Assembly (NCBI GenBank): GCA_034440615.1
Contig: JAOTOM010003959.1
Coordinates: forward strand, 62,001-126,000
DNA from: Ashinkailepas kermadecensis
Lineage: Eukaryota; Arthropoda; Thecostraca; Neolepadidae
Direction: 5' to 3'
Length of the DNA: 64,000 nucleotides
Shown: piece after piece, positions 47,229 to 59,530 of the stretch
How the letters are laid out: each line of letters begins with the position of its first letter
Numbering within the stretch: the stretch's first letter is position 1
Translations under genes and position numbers: made by a program
The notes under the pieces: model-generated
What the model was told of the DNA's origin: nothing
The model's database searches: none
The model's input: only the letters and a program-made list of their open reading frames with translations

Positions 47229-47878
47229 ATTCGCTTGTGCGGTCGTCACGTGGTCATTTGCCCTGTAGCCATGCAGTGAGAAACACGTTTCTACGCTCTT
47301 CCCGCCATGCGTTCCTCTGTCGGCCAAACAACATTGGCAGTTCAGCAAGAGGTCCACCACTGGAGCCCTGTAGACAAGCAGCATATGATCGTTGTGCATT
47401 TCGGACTTCGGCAACACAGAATCAGCTGGAAGCGTTAGAAGGAGCTCGGTTGCAAAGGATGTAGTGAAAGGAGATGAGAGGTTTATGATGTCAACGGAGC
47501 ATTCTCTGACCCTAAAATATTAATATAGTTTCTAACCTTTATACTTTTTAGACATTTAGTTCGAATTATTGCTCGGGTGGCTTTATAAACCAGGATCAAA
47601 TTGCTAAACAGACCTTGTTGCGTGAGCCCTAGCGGCATCACCCGATCCATGATTTGCAGTTCTACAGTACAAATTTGGCAACACGCTTCACGTGCCGCTA
47701 GTGCATTCACACGGCCACCCCGGTAGCTCTCTTCCGACATTATCGTGCCAGTTGCCAACTGACCCTCCCAGCCAGGGGCTAAAAGCGAGCGCGTGAAGCG
47801 ACTTGAACCCCGTCTTGCCAGGACAGCGGAGACCAGCACAGGCCAGTCACCAAGCCAACTGCGCTACCGGGGCGGCAA
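47229..47878 (-). mobile_element. SINE-B, complete copy
   Basis: The minus strand reads CCGCCCCGGTAGCGCAGTTG, GGGGTTCAAGTCGCTTCACG, CTACCGGGGTGGCCGTG, CTCACGCAACAAGG and, near the end, GTTGTTTGGCCGACAGAGGA and CTCACTGCATGGCT. It aligns over its whole length with 62280-63070. It defines the uninterrupted element of about 640 bp. Confidence 0.8.
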
Positions 47879-50180
47879 ATGCCTTGGCGGCACTTGCTTA
47901 AATCAGATTAATTGACAAACCGATTAATAACGATTAAAATACACCTGTTTCATTGATAATAATACATTTTTTAGCGTACGGCCTGTGTTGTGTGATAAAT
48001 AATTATACTTTATATATACATTGTTCGCTGTATTGGAAGCGACATATTCAGATTCCTACGCGGATAAAATATTACTTCAAGCGGATACCATCCAACTATT
48101 TTACAATAAGAAGTGTTTAGTTTATTGCTTCAGCACGAAGTGTAACCAGGCAATCCGTCATTCTTGGTGTGCCGCTTCACAGTTGGTGCGTTCCACGACA
48201 GATCGACCAAGATTTTTTTAATTTTACACCCCATAAATTTGTATTTGGGACAAACTTGGTGTACAGGGTAGTCTTGTGTTCTGAACACGCCTGAACACAT
48301 TTTAGCCCGATCCGAGTAACGGTTTCGCGGTTATAGCCTCCGGCAGTATTTTCAGGTCCCACAACAAGGGTATCTTTGGCGATAGATATCTCATCGATGA
48401 TGAAGAGAAAGTGTGACATATTATGCAAGTTTGAGAAGAAAAATTATTAAGGAAAACACATCCATGATAAAATATCACCATTTCTCACAATTGACCTCGT
48501 GACCCCATGACCTTGTTACCTCGTGACCTTCTGTGACCCCTAGCCCCTTGAAATTGATAAATTTGATGGCATAAATACAAACGGGCATGATTTGACTGTC
48601 ATATAAAAAAAAATATAAAAAATGTGTTTTGCTTTTAAATATCCCATATCCCATATCCCAGTCCGCTCTCCCGGGTTTCTATGACTTTCCGATTTTCGGA
48701 ACGGACGGATTTGGGGTAAGTTGTCTCCCATTGGCAAACTACCCGGGATGGAACAATTAAATGAAAAAGGGTGATATAAAAACGTTTGCTTAAAAAAAAC
48801 CTATTGATGTAAGTCTTATAAGTTTGCCTGAATAAACTTCACAAAGTTCAAGGTCACCTATTAACGATAGGTTGGGTATTGGAGTTTATGGGCACATCGA
48901 CTCCGTCGATCATGCAGCGCCCATATCATCGTCAGTCAAGCAATGGCATATGCACGAAGGTCAGTCGACGAGACAACTACATGTGAAGGGGTCGATGTAC
49001 GTGCCACATGCCGTGCTACGGTCCTTATTTTGTCAGGTGTAAAAGTGAGTTAATGAGGGACATAATACACAAACACTTTCTTTCTGGCAAGAAGCGGAAG
49101 AGCCGTCACGGTTGAACAATTGATGACTCGTCCCCTAATACTTCCCTAGGAGAGAGAGAGATAGAGAGAGAGTAACGTGTATACGGTATACATAACGTGT
49201 CTCGGAAAACATGAACCTTTTTACAAGCTTCCCGTGGTTTCATTGTTCACGTTTTGGGCACGCCCTGCATATTGCACATTATTGCACTGCACTAAGCAGC
49301 AGTGCACAATCGAACAACAATGGGATAGAACAACGAAATGAACATCAGATGATGAGAACTTGGTTTTCCAACTTACACATTTGTAGGTCTCCAATGCAGC
49401 TGTTTTAGTTTCCTTAACACGCACACTGGAGGGGGGGGGCGAAATCCGCCCACCCCTCCGGCTTTTCGTACATAACTCCAGATTTTACCGATCGATATAC
49501 GCCATTTTTTGCGTACCTGCTTAGAAATGCCGGCGCGTCGTTTAAAGCAAGACAAACGGAAATCGGCCGAGTTAAAGGCCGTTAAAGTCAAAACATTTCG
49601 TAGCGCCAGATGTTTTGCCAAATTACCACAAAAATCGGCGCTAATGCACTTCCAGTATATTGGCAAAAGGGAAGTGTTCTTGGTACCACTAGCGACTTAT
49701 TTGATGTATATTGTTATGCTATATGGTTTCAAGGTCATGTTAGGTCACCGACGTCAAGTCAGGTCAAGCTCATGGCAGGTTAATGGAACCAAACTTGGTC
49801 AACTGGAATGTTGTCATAAATGCAAATGACTGTCATGCGATTGATGTTACTTTGCATGTTACTCCATACACATCCTGTAAACTACTGTTTGGCATTGTGT
49901 ACCTAAGCGTTTCCATACTTTATTCATGTACTTCACTCATTTCTTCGCGAAGCCGATTGCGATGCCGATGGCCGACGGAGCAGTCGGTCGGGAAACATTT
50001 TATCGGTGATAGGTATGTTGATCTGTGCATCAAGGTATCGTGATCTGTGCAACATATTTATGATTAGTCACAAAATCTGGAAGTTTTAATATTATCTTGA
50101 GCTAGCAAAATCACACTGGCTTTTACATTTTTTTTAAAAAAACCTTCACTGATTTTGACCATATTCTGCATTCATGTAGC
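47879..50180. other. Intronic, no gene seen
   Basis: It contains short clusters of TGACCT/AGGTCA words (48484-48540 and 49731-49768), a small GA repeat (49150-49172) and a G9 hairpin (49428-49460). 48168-48205 resembles 46558-46595. Confidence 0.45.
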
Positions 50181-50836
50181 AGTGTGACAATGGTCAAAGT
50201 TTGCAAGGTGGTGGATCCTCCACAGCTCGGGACATCAAGGCAATGTCTAGAAACTGACATCGACGCCCTCCAGGAGGATGAGATGATCTCCTGGGCTGTG
50301 TACCATGCAAGCCAGCAAGCAGCACCACCAGAGGACATCAATGTGGCGCTCACGTCCCTGTTACCCCTCTTCCATGATGAGGCTAAGTCCGTAGCCATGA
50401 TTCGCGACTCGATGGACATCGTGAAGACAGCAGTTGAAGTTCTGAACCCTGGCCAGATCCCAATCCTGACATGTGACCAGCCACTGTACACTCGAGATGG
50501 TGTCTCTCGAGGTCCTTGGAGATCTTCTGGAGGGCAGCGGCTGGACAGGGGCACTCGTTCATGCTGGTGTTTCAACAGCGGATTCGTTTCTGAAAGCGTC
50601 CCATGTGATACGCACACGACGGGTTCACCAAGTCACAGCCAGTAAGTAGCCTGTATCTACTTCTGCGGAGTGCCTATGGAGAGTATATCCAGACCTTGGA
50701 AGATGGAAGTGAAGTGGTGCCACTTGAAGCTTGGTGTGCTGAAAGGTCCGATGCATGTCCCCAGTTTCAATTCTGGTCCATCATCCTGCAACTGGAGCTG
50801 GCTGTGATGGTCTACATGAGAGCGATACGTGAGGGG

Positions 50837-50998
50837 GGACGAGTGGTCTAGGGGTAAGATGCTCGTCTCACAATCGAAAGATTGTGGGTTCGAATCTCAC
50901 CTGTCGCTACTCTTCGCCCGCGACCAATCGGCGTGAGAGATTGGCGACGCTATATGACTCAACGGTCGACGTGTCATAAAAACCAATAACCAACCAAC
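50837..50998 (+). mobile_element. SINE-D: tRNA-headed SINE with a 14-bp target duplication
   Basis: The head has an A-box-like GAGTGGTCTAGGGGTAAG and the B box GGTTCGAATCT. The body CGCGACCAATCGGCGTGAGA, then TTGGCGACGCTATAT, is shared with SINE-A. It ends in AACCAATAACCAACCAAC. CGATACGTGAGGGG flanks it at 50823-50836 and 50999-51012. Removing it restores the frame MRAIREGDFLLYIEAF of the host pseudogene. Confidence 0.9.
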
Positions 50999-51705
50999 CG
51001 ATACGTGAGGGGACTTCCTGCTCTACATAGAGGCCTTCACCAAGATTGTTCCTTGGGTTTTCGCCTTAGACCATACTCACTACTCCAGATGGGTACCGAT
51101 CCGCCTACGAGACATGGTGTCACTGAAGGAACTCCATCCTGATTTCTATGCCGAGTTCCTGAAGGGAAAATTTGTCGTGAAGATGTCATGCTGTGGGCCT
51201 GACGGAGAACCCTGCAGCTCTTCGTCGCTGGATGGTATCTGGTCCTGAGATGGTTCGTTTGATTCAGGAATTCGAACGTTCAACTGAGAAGAGGCAGGAC
51301 ACAGATGGTTGTCATCACGTACAAAAGAAACTTGCACAGATGGCATTTGCATAAGATGTGAGATCACTGAACCGAGCCATGGAGGAAATGGGGAACCCGT
51401 TCACAGAAAACAGCAGTGATCTTGTCCTGGACAACAGAGACGTTGTGGACACAGCAGTGGCAGACATGGTGCGGTAGATTGAGAAACTTAGACTCGACCA
51501 GTATGGGGCATATGTTGAAAAGATGCTTGTGAATCAAACAACGCCTATCACAGATCCTATCAAGCAGAACAATCTCCATCTCTTCAGCAGCCCACAAATC
51601 AGAGAAGTCAAGGAAATAACTCCAGCTGTCTTCCCTGAAGAATGACTGTTCGCTCTTCTCCAGGCTGTACATTGCCTCCCAGACACGTAATGGTAATCTG
51701 TACAA

Positions 51706-52377
51706 GTTGTAAGAATTATTTCGTGAACCCTACACAAATATGTATGATATCGATGGCGTTGAAATTGAATTGTGTCCGTAAGAAATTATTTGTTTTCGTG
51801 TCGGATTTGTCCAGGAAATTAATAGGCGAGTGAGGTATGCAATAGGCAATAGTAGGTAATGAACACCGGGAAACACAATGTCAATGGGCAATCACGGAGG
51901 CCGGGCTTACCTTTCGATGAGTTCAGGCAGTTCCACAGCGCTCTGTGAATATTAGTTCACTCTTGATGCCAGAGCTATTGTGCGCCCATAGCACCGGTAA
52001 GTTGTAGATTGCTGGTAGTAGTTGTAGTTGTAGTTATGCGTTAGATCGAGAATTCGTCCCGCGCGCGCACGTAGCACTTCCACTCGCGTCTCGCAGCCGA
52101 CTCTGACTAACCCGCGCGCGCACCGACCCGTCTGTGTCAAGGTCACGTGACCGCCCGAGGCCAAGGTCACGTGACCGCCCGAGGCCAAGCAGCCCGGCCC
52201 TCCTGCCCGTTACACGAGCGAAGGACGGGATGGAAATGCGAGTTCGGAAAGGTTGGTATGGAATGAAGAATGGTGGAACAATAATGTTGTGGTTGCGATG
52301 ATAATTAGTGGCATTTTAATGTATGTATGTATTTAATGCCTGTATTTGAAATGCTATGATTAATATTGTGCGCACAG
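51706..52377 (+). other. Interruption of the PIN/CXC gene (intron or insertion)
   Basis: The family reading stops after SRLYIASQTRNGNLYKL and resumes with FFQHENQ at about 52389. The interruption starts near GTAAGAATT and ends near GCGCACAG, so it could be an intron, but the joined frame is not clean. It contains a GC-rich stretch (52060-52200) with two exact GTCACGTGAC sites. Confidence 0.45.
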
Positions 52378-54860
52378 AATTCTTGCACAAGTTCTTTCAG
52401 CACGAAAACCAGGCCTGTCCACCGTCTGTCTCAGATGGGTGGCCTGAGAACTGGCACCAAGTCTAACCTGATGCACTGCTTGGAAGACATTGTCCCAGTG
52501 AAAGAGGACCTATCCACCCCACAGTGCAGGTCAACATTATGGATGGTGCTGCCATCATAAACATGCTGCGGCCAGGGACTGCAAAGACATTCCAGGAGTA
52601 TGCCACTGATGTGTTCATGCCACACATCACATCTCAGCTTCAGCATGTAGACAGATTATATATTATCTGGGATGTGTACTCGCCAGAAAGCTTGAAGGCG
52701 GACACCCGTAGCAAGAGAGGAGAGGGGGTTAGGAGACAAGTCGAGCCATCAAGAGCTGTTCCTGCAAATTGGCAAGAGTTTCTCCGTATGGAAGACAACA
52801 AGACAGAGTTGTTCTCCCTCCTGGCTTGAAATGTGGCAGGCATTGACACCAACAAACAGGTCATCACCACACAGGGCACTGGCGTGCTTTGCACCAATCG
52901 CCAGGATGTGCAGGTCTGGCTCCATGCACGCGTGAGGAGGCCGACACTCGCATCCTCCTGCACCTAGAGAATTCCGTACAACAGAGGTACAGCAGTGTAA
53001 ATACGCACAGTTGATGCAGACGTGGTAGTCCTGGCCACAGCATCAGCCAATCGCCTCAACATCTCTGAACTGTGGATTGCCTTTGGTGCTGGGAAGAGCT
53101 TCCGATTCGTCGCTGCTCGTGAGATAGCCAAAGCTCTTGGTCCTGACCGATGTGTTACCTTGCTGATATTTCACGCATTTACTGGGTATGACACGGTGTC
53201 CTGTTTTGGGGGCTGGGGCAAGCAGACCGCATGGGACACTTGGAACACCTATGGAGATTTCACCCCACCATTCTGCGCCTTGGTTGGAACAACTGGAGTG
53301 ATTTGTAGTCTTGCTATGCGATGGCATCAGTACAGAGGAGGGAGTCAATCAGGCAATGAAGCAGTTATTCACCAAGAAAGGCAGAGCAATTGATGGTCTA
53401 CCTCCTACACAGGCTGCACTCATCCAGCACATCAAGAGAGCTTCTTACGGTGTGACCCAGGCTGGTCATTGCTGGGCCTAGACGATGATCGCTGCTCCAG
53501 AGCTTCCATCTCCAAGTGAATGGGGCTGGAACAAGAAGGCTAATGGTGGATGGGGTATATGCTGGACGACCCTACCAAAAGCGACGGAACCTTGCAGGGA
53601 ACTCTTGCGATGTGGCGGCAAGAAGGGCTGCAGAGGACGCTGCAAATGCCAGAAGGCAGCTCTTCAGTGCACAGCTCTTTGTCACTGCGGTGGACTGTGT
53701 TCTGAGTGACACGGACATCAAACTAAATGGCCAGGTAACTGTTTGGACATGACTTGCATCATATTTAGTTGTAATTAAAGTATAATAGAGCAGGTCTCCA
53801 CATTAGCTATTGTGTGCATATGTGCTACCTACATAGGGAATGGCATGGGATTCAGAAGGAAATAATTCTGAGGGGTTTTGATGAACTTAACTAAGGTGGT
53901 CGTGATGTCGAAATCGTAGAAATGTGTTAAAATGCCAATAATCTTATGTTATACCTCAAGATAGTACTTCTTTGCCATTTTCAACTGCTGTATGATGAGT
54001 AAAAGTACTGTTATGAGATATATAGTATAATAAATCATATTTCCTACTCATGCAATTGATTTAATATACGATATCAATGACTTTATAATGACCGATGGCG
54101 GCCATCTTGAAAATGGCGCCATTTTTGGCACATCTGAGATGGCCCTATAGCTAAAAAAATCATCATTGAGGCATAGTCTAGCCGTGTGCCAAATTTCATG
54201 CTGGTATCATCAAACCCACAATACTTTCACATATCGGCAGTACTAACAGTGAATGCAACAGAAGAATTGGAAGGAGCGTACATACGGTGGCGAAGTGGTG
54301 GAACCGCTATCAGGCCGAAAGCGAGTTGCGTACGAGCACAAGGGAAGGGTCTGGCCGCAAGCCGACAACCAGTCCAGAGGAAGATGTAATTGTTGATGGG
54401 AGTATTTATTTTAGCCGGTATCACTTTGCAAGCGTAATTGCATGACATTTAAATGCATGCAATATGCTTAGTAACATTACTGGCTCTTCGTGGCTAGGAC
54501 ATGCTCAGGATTTCAATATTTATTTGCTTATTATCGTACGTTGTGCAGTCTGAGCCTTTCAAACGAACCGTGACGTGTGATGATGCTGTGTATAATTACG
54601 TATCGGATCAGTATCCCATGGAAGCCTCTGGCATTTTCTTTTCTTTTAAATTACAACAGTGGCGTCCTATGCATGGGTTGAGATGCTGAAAAAAAAATGT
54701 TGGATGTGAGCGATTAGTTCAAAGGCGTTTTGAAGTAATTTTTTCCAGACAATGCCCATATGCTCCATGCGAAAGCTCAGCAAATTTGAGGTGCGACTGA
54801 AACCATCGTTGAATGGGTAGAATCACTCATTTACCGCGATAATGTTAGGCCACACAGTTA

Positions 54861-55183
<323 letters not shown>

Positions 55184-55455
55184 GGTGGTCCTTATCTGTA
55201 CGAGTAAAAGTCAAAGTTGGAATTTCTAATGTCTCACCTCACAAGGTTATTCCATTGTGATAAAACAAAATCGCACTAAAATTTGGTTACCCTAGCTCAA
55301 CAACTTCTGGTGCCGCAAGGCACTTGAAGTTTGCCCCTTATGACGTCATTGAGTCGGCTTATAAGAAAGACACTTTCGCTTCATGAATCAGTGCAGTGTC
55401 TGCTCTGACGACGAACACACGTGTTTCCTCACTGCTGTAACTTTGCTTTCAGACA

Positions 55456-57660
55456 TGGAGAAGCCGAAGAAGCCAACGACCCGAAAAGACACCGAAGTAT
55501 GGTTGGTGGGGCAGCCCCTCTCTGAACTGCCTGGTGGGAAGCTGCCGTCGAACAAGGAAGTCTTGCAGCGGCTCTTTCACCTCCTCCGCCTCGACAAGGC
55601 CGCTCTTCGCGGCGCTGCTCTTCATCTCGACTAAAGAAGTCGCGGCATTCTGGGCCCGAGCTCGGATCCCCGTCGTTGAACCTCAGCACCGCGTGGAGAA
55701 GATTGAGCAGCTCTACGAGAAATGGAGGTAGCTGGGCAAGTGCAAGAGCCGACAGTCTGCGACCGAGCTGGAAAAGAGGGAAGATTTCACGGTCAAACTG
55801 TCCTTCCTCTTCGACATTGCTCACGCCGAGGCCTTGTCTTTTATGAAGAACCAGGAGGATGTGGAATTCTTGCAGCGTCAACGAGAGACCGGCCGCCCCG
55901 GGAGCATGTTGGGGATGGACAAAGAGTTGGTGAAGCAGGAGTAGAGGAAGGCGAAGAGGGACAAGACGGAAGTGGCCCGCCGAGACAAGGAGCGTAGAAG
56001 GAAGGAAGCTGCAAGAGAAGCCACGGCGGAACTCTCGGACGATGATGATGGTGCTGAAGACCAACCTGGGCCGTCATCAGCTGTTCTGGAGGAATCTCCT
56101 GCCAAGCGAGCTCGCGGCCGGGTCTCTGCCATCACTACTGCTCTCTGTGGTGCCCTCGATCGAACCAAGACTACGGACCGGGTGGCTGTGCATATCTTGG
56201 CTGCTGCTGCTTCAGCCTACGACCAAGACCCAGCTGAGATGGCCCTGAACCGACAGAGCATCAGGAGAGCCCGTATTGAAGCCAGAGCTATCGCCGCCTC
56301 GACCTCTCGCGCCTCCCTGCCCGAGGGTGTTGTCCTGACCGTCCACTGGGACGGGAAGATGGTCGCTGATGGACCTGGGCAGGAACTGGCAGAGCGATTT
56401 CCAATTTTGGTGTCCGGCGAAGGAGTGTCGAAGCTCCTGAATGCTCCCAAGCTCCCAACTAGCACGGGAGCAGCCATAGCGGATGCCGTATTCGCCACTC
56501 TTCAGGACTGGGGACTCGCCGACCGTGTCGTTGGAATGGCTTTTGACACCACGGCCTCCAACACTGGACAACTGTCAAGGCCTTGTCTTCTTCTTCAGCA
56601 GAAGTTGGACAAGCATCTCCTTCACTTCGCCTGCCGCCATCACATCTTGGAGCTCGTGGTTAAAAAGGTATTCGGCCTCTGCACCTCCCTTGTTACGTCT
56701 GGACCCGACATCCAACTGTTCAAGCGTTTCAAGGAAAAATGGTGCGCCATCGACACTGCCAGGTTCCAGACTCTGCTTGACGATCCTGCCGATCCGCCTC
56801 AATCGTTCGCTCAAGTGAGGGACTTCGCTTTGCAGCAGCTGAGCGTTCATCATCCACGCCACGACTATCGCGAGCTCCTGGAACTCACCGTCATTGTTCT
56901 GGAGGGAGTTCCGCAGAGGGGGATATGCTTTGCCAGGCCTGGGCCGTATCACCTTGCTCGATGGATGGCGAAGATCATCTACTCAATCAAGATCTTCCTC
57001 TTTCGCGAACAATTCCAGATTCGTCAACAGAATATCCAAGGCCTGAGGCACTTCGTCACCTTCTGCGTGACACTCTACGTACCGATGTGGTTTTGAGCTC
57101 CCGTGGCTTCAACCGCCCCTGCCCTGGACCTGCAGTTTCTACAAGACATCTCTGCTTATCCGGACTCCGAAGTTGCCATCACTGCTACGACGGCTTTCGG
57201 ACGACACCTCTGGTACCTCTCCGAGCAGTTGGTCGGCCTTGCCTTCTTCGACGACCATGTCGACGTCGACACAAAGAGAAAGATGTCGGGCGCCCTGTCC
57301 AAGGAGGGGTCAGAGGACCCTCCAAAGCGCGTGACGATAAACCTCAGTGCCAATACCATCAAGCAAAAACATCTCTGGGACTTCGTCACGAGCACCACCC
57401 GCTACACTGTGTCAGCGCTCGGAACCAACGACGGTTTCCTGGACGCCGACCCTCAGACATGGAATGGCCGAGAAGACTTCCAGAAGGCCAAGTCAACTGT
57501 CGCTGAATGGGAGACATCGCGGAGTTTCTGCCACCAGATGGCAGTCCAGGCGGGTGTGACACGAAAGGCGGTAGGCTGCGGCCAGTTTACGCTTAGAGTG
57601 TGTGTTGAAGGGCTGTTGATGCTGGTTTTTAAAAGTTCGCACGTTATGTGTCAGTAACCA
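55456..57660 (+). pseudogene. hAT-like transposase, main coding part
   Basis: It starts MEKPKKPTTRKDTEVWLVGQ at 55456. A frame change near 55600 and stops at about 55729 and 55942 break the N-terminal part. Then 374 open codons (55972-57096) hold a basic/acidic linker (a DDDD-rich nuclear-type segment), VVLTVHWDGKMVADG, VGMAFDTTASNTG, LLHFACRHHILELVVKK, SGPDIQLFKRFKEKW and HLARWMAKIIYSIKI. WDGK and FDTTAS are plausible catalytic Asp blocks of an RNase H-fold transposase. A TGA at 57094 interrupts the same frame, which goes on with LQFLQDISAYPDSEVAIT, FFDDHVDVDTKRKM and WNGREDFQKAKSTVAEWE. From memory, this multi-copy family occurs across invertebrate genomes, usually annotated as uncharacterized. 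The superfamily assignment is inferred from the element ends. Confidence 0.75.
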
Positions 57661-57964
57661 TTTTATAGGATGGGTATTTGCTGTGTCCCTGCATCCAGCG
57701 GAGCAGGTGGGGAGAAGTTCCCGGTCGAGGAATCCGAGAAAAGGCATGGATTATGAAAAATACAAAAGAAGCCTCCTTCAAACGAACTAAGCGAACAGTG
57801 TAGGTATCCATGTGCGGCACATTTATAAAAGTCTGATTGTGTTGCTGAGATGTGGCATGAGGAATATTTATAAACAAACATGAAATATGCTAATGTTTGC
57901 TTACCGAATACCGACGACCTTCCTCGTGTACTGCCTTATGGTCGGAGCAGCGCCTGGGAAGACA

Positions 57965-58130
57965 CTTGCTGCCCCTCCCTGTGTTGGATGTGCCCTTCCA
58001 ATAATTTCAACTTCTAATATTGGACCTTAATGTGGTGCCCCCCCCCCCCCCTCCTCATCCCCCCCCATCCATTTGGACCTGGACATCGCCTTCGTGTATT
58101 GTGCCCTCATGATAATTTTCAGAAACCTAC
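57965..58130 (+). repeat. Dispersed repeat with CAATGTTGGC signature, copy 3 (inside the hAT-like element)
   Basis: Has AATAATTTCAACTTCTAATA, TTGGACCTTAATGTGGTGCC, a run of C, CCATCCATTTGGACC and TTCGTGTATTGTGCCCTCAT, then GATAATTTTCAGAAACC. It lies just before the nested MITE. Confidence 0.65.
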
Positions 58131-58188
58131 ACCTATACTAGGCAGCTACCATGGCATTGTTGTGTATACCTTAAGAGTGAAACTACCC

Positions 58189-58521
58189 CAGGGGCGGATA
58201 CATGAGAGCACTGGGGTATGCCCCTCCCCCATGGAAAGATGGCGCCCATCTGACTGGAGTACCTGTCTGGGAATACTAGAGTGGAATGACCCCCTCGCTC
58301 AATTTTCAACCGAAGTCGCTGCTCTGAGGGGAAATGCGCCCTCTTGAGGGTAAACGGTGCCCCTTTCAGTACGATGGAATGCACACATCCCTCCTCTCGA
58401 CAGACATTCAGGAAAATACGCACTTCCAGGGACTTTCGCAGCGGCGGTCCTCCGAGGAAATGTCGCCCCCACCCCCACCCGCAGACGAGTGTCGCCATGG
58501 AAATTTCTAGATCCGCCTCTG
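58189..58521. mobile_element. hAT-type MITE nested in the hAT-like transposon
   Basis: The left end is CAGGGGCGGAT and the right end, read inverted, is CAGAGGCGGAT. Flanking octamers are AACTACCC and ACCTATCC (6 of 8 equal), which fits an old 8-bp target duplication. The interior shares CACTTTCGCAG-like and GTCGCC blocks with the copy at 1570-1887. There is no coding capacity. Confidence 0.7.
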
Positions 58522-58974
58522 ACCTATCCGTGTGCTCAATGCTGAGATCCCCTGGCCGAAGCTCAGTCTGGAAAGCTCACACTACTTGCACAGTGATGGT
58601 AGTTTCAAATATAACATTTGATAATTTGGTTGGGAAATTACACCCAGGCGGGAACAAATTGTAAATTGTTATGCGTTGCTTCCGGACAATTCATATTTAT
58701 TTTCAACATTTGCATTAGCCCATGACAAAAATAAGGCAGATGGTAAGCCAAAAATATATTCCGCATACATGATTGAATGGAATAAGAGATAAACCGTAAA
58801 CGATATCGTGCATTATGTACGAAACATCACACCAATCGCTGAGGACATCAGGTACACAATTCAGATCACATCACGCAATATACAGGTCTCATAAGCGGCG
58901 GATCCAGGAGCAGAGTGCCACGCCCACCCATCATGCAAAGAGCGGGGGCATGGCACATGGGCATGCCCCAACCT

Positions 58975-59530
58975 TTTAAGCCCCTAGCGTGATTTTCAGG
59001 GGCCCGGTCCGTCTCTTTGGGGCCACTATCGTGATTTTCAATGGCCACCGCATGACTTTTTTGGGAGCCCCAGCGTGATTTTCAGGGTCCCCGGCTGGAA
59101 CTTTTGAGCCCCCGCGTGATCTTAGGGGCCCGGCCAGTCTTTTTGGGTCCCCCAGCGTCGTTTTCGCTGCCCACCGCACGACGTCTTGGCCACAAGCGTG
59201 ATTTTAATGGGGCCCGGCGCGACTTCTTGGGGCCCCAATGGTATTTTCACGTCCCCGGTCCCACTTTTTGGCAACCCCAGGCAGGGTCATTTTTGGGAGC
59301 CATGAAGCGATTTTTGGGGCCCCAATGCAATTTTCAGGGGCCTCGTTGCAATTTTTTGGGCCCAATCATTTTCAGTGGTCTCTGTGCGACTTCTCGTGGC
59401 CCCCAATGCGATTTTTTAATGGGCTCCAGTGCGATCCTTGGGGGCCCAGCGGGATTTTTAAGCGGTCCGGTGCAATTTGTATGTACTCCGGCGACATTCT
59501 TGGGGGCCCCAACAGTCTCTCAGGAATTGT
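58975..59530. repeat. GC-rich degenerate tandem DNA (GGGGCCC / GTGATTTT blocks)
   Basis: Blocks like CAGCGTGATTTTCAGGGGCC and GACTTTTTGGGGCCCC recur about every 35-40 bp with much variation. There is no stable frame. It lies inside the hAT-like element. Confidence 0.65.

Larger units (their letters stand above)
50190..53710 (+). pseudogene. PIN-like nuclease plus CXC-domain repeat-family gene, decayed
   Basis: The reading runs 50190-51705 and 52378-53710 with breaks. N-terminal part: VKVCKVVDPPQLGTSRQCLE, IPILTCDQPLY, QFWSIILQLELAVMVYMRAI, IVPWVFALDHTHYSRWVPIR, LTENPAALRRWMVSGPEMV. Second part: FQHENQACPPSLSQMGGLRT, VNIMDGAAIINMLRPGTAKT, ESLKADTRSKRGEGVRRQVE, DADVVVLATASANRLNISEL and FHAFTGYDTVSCFGGWGKQT, whose acidic residues suggest a PIN/FEN-type nuclease fold. 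It ends with a CXC (tesmin/TSO1-like) motif, CRGRCKCQKAALQCTALCHC (53630-53690). Lesions include frame changes near 50500, 51190, 52540 and 52830, stops, and a SINE at 50837-50998. From memory, many copies exist in invertebrate genomes. The function is unknown. Confidence 0.7.

Noticed and set aside
57669..57760. Possible THAP-like start (MGICCVPASSGAGG)
   Set aside because: It lacks the rest of a C2CH zinc finger and stops after about 28 residues.
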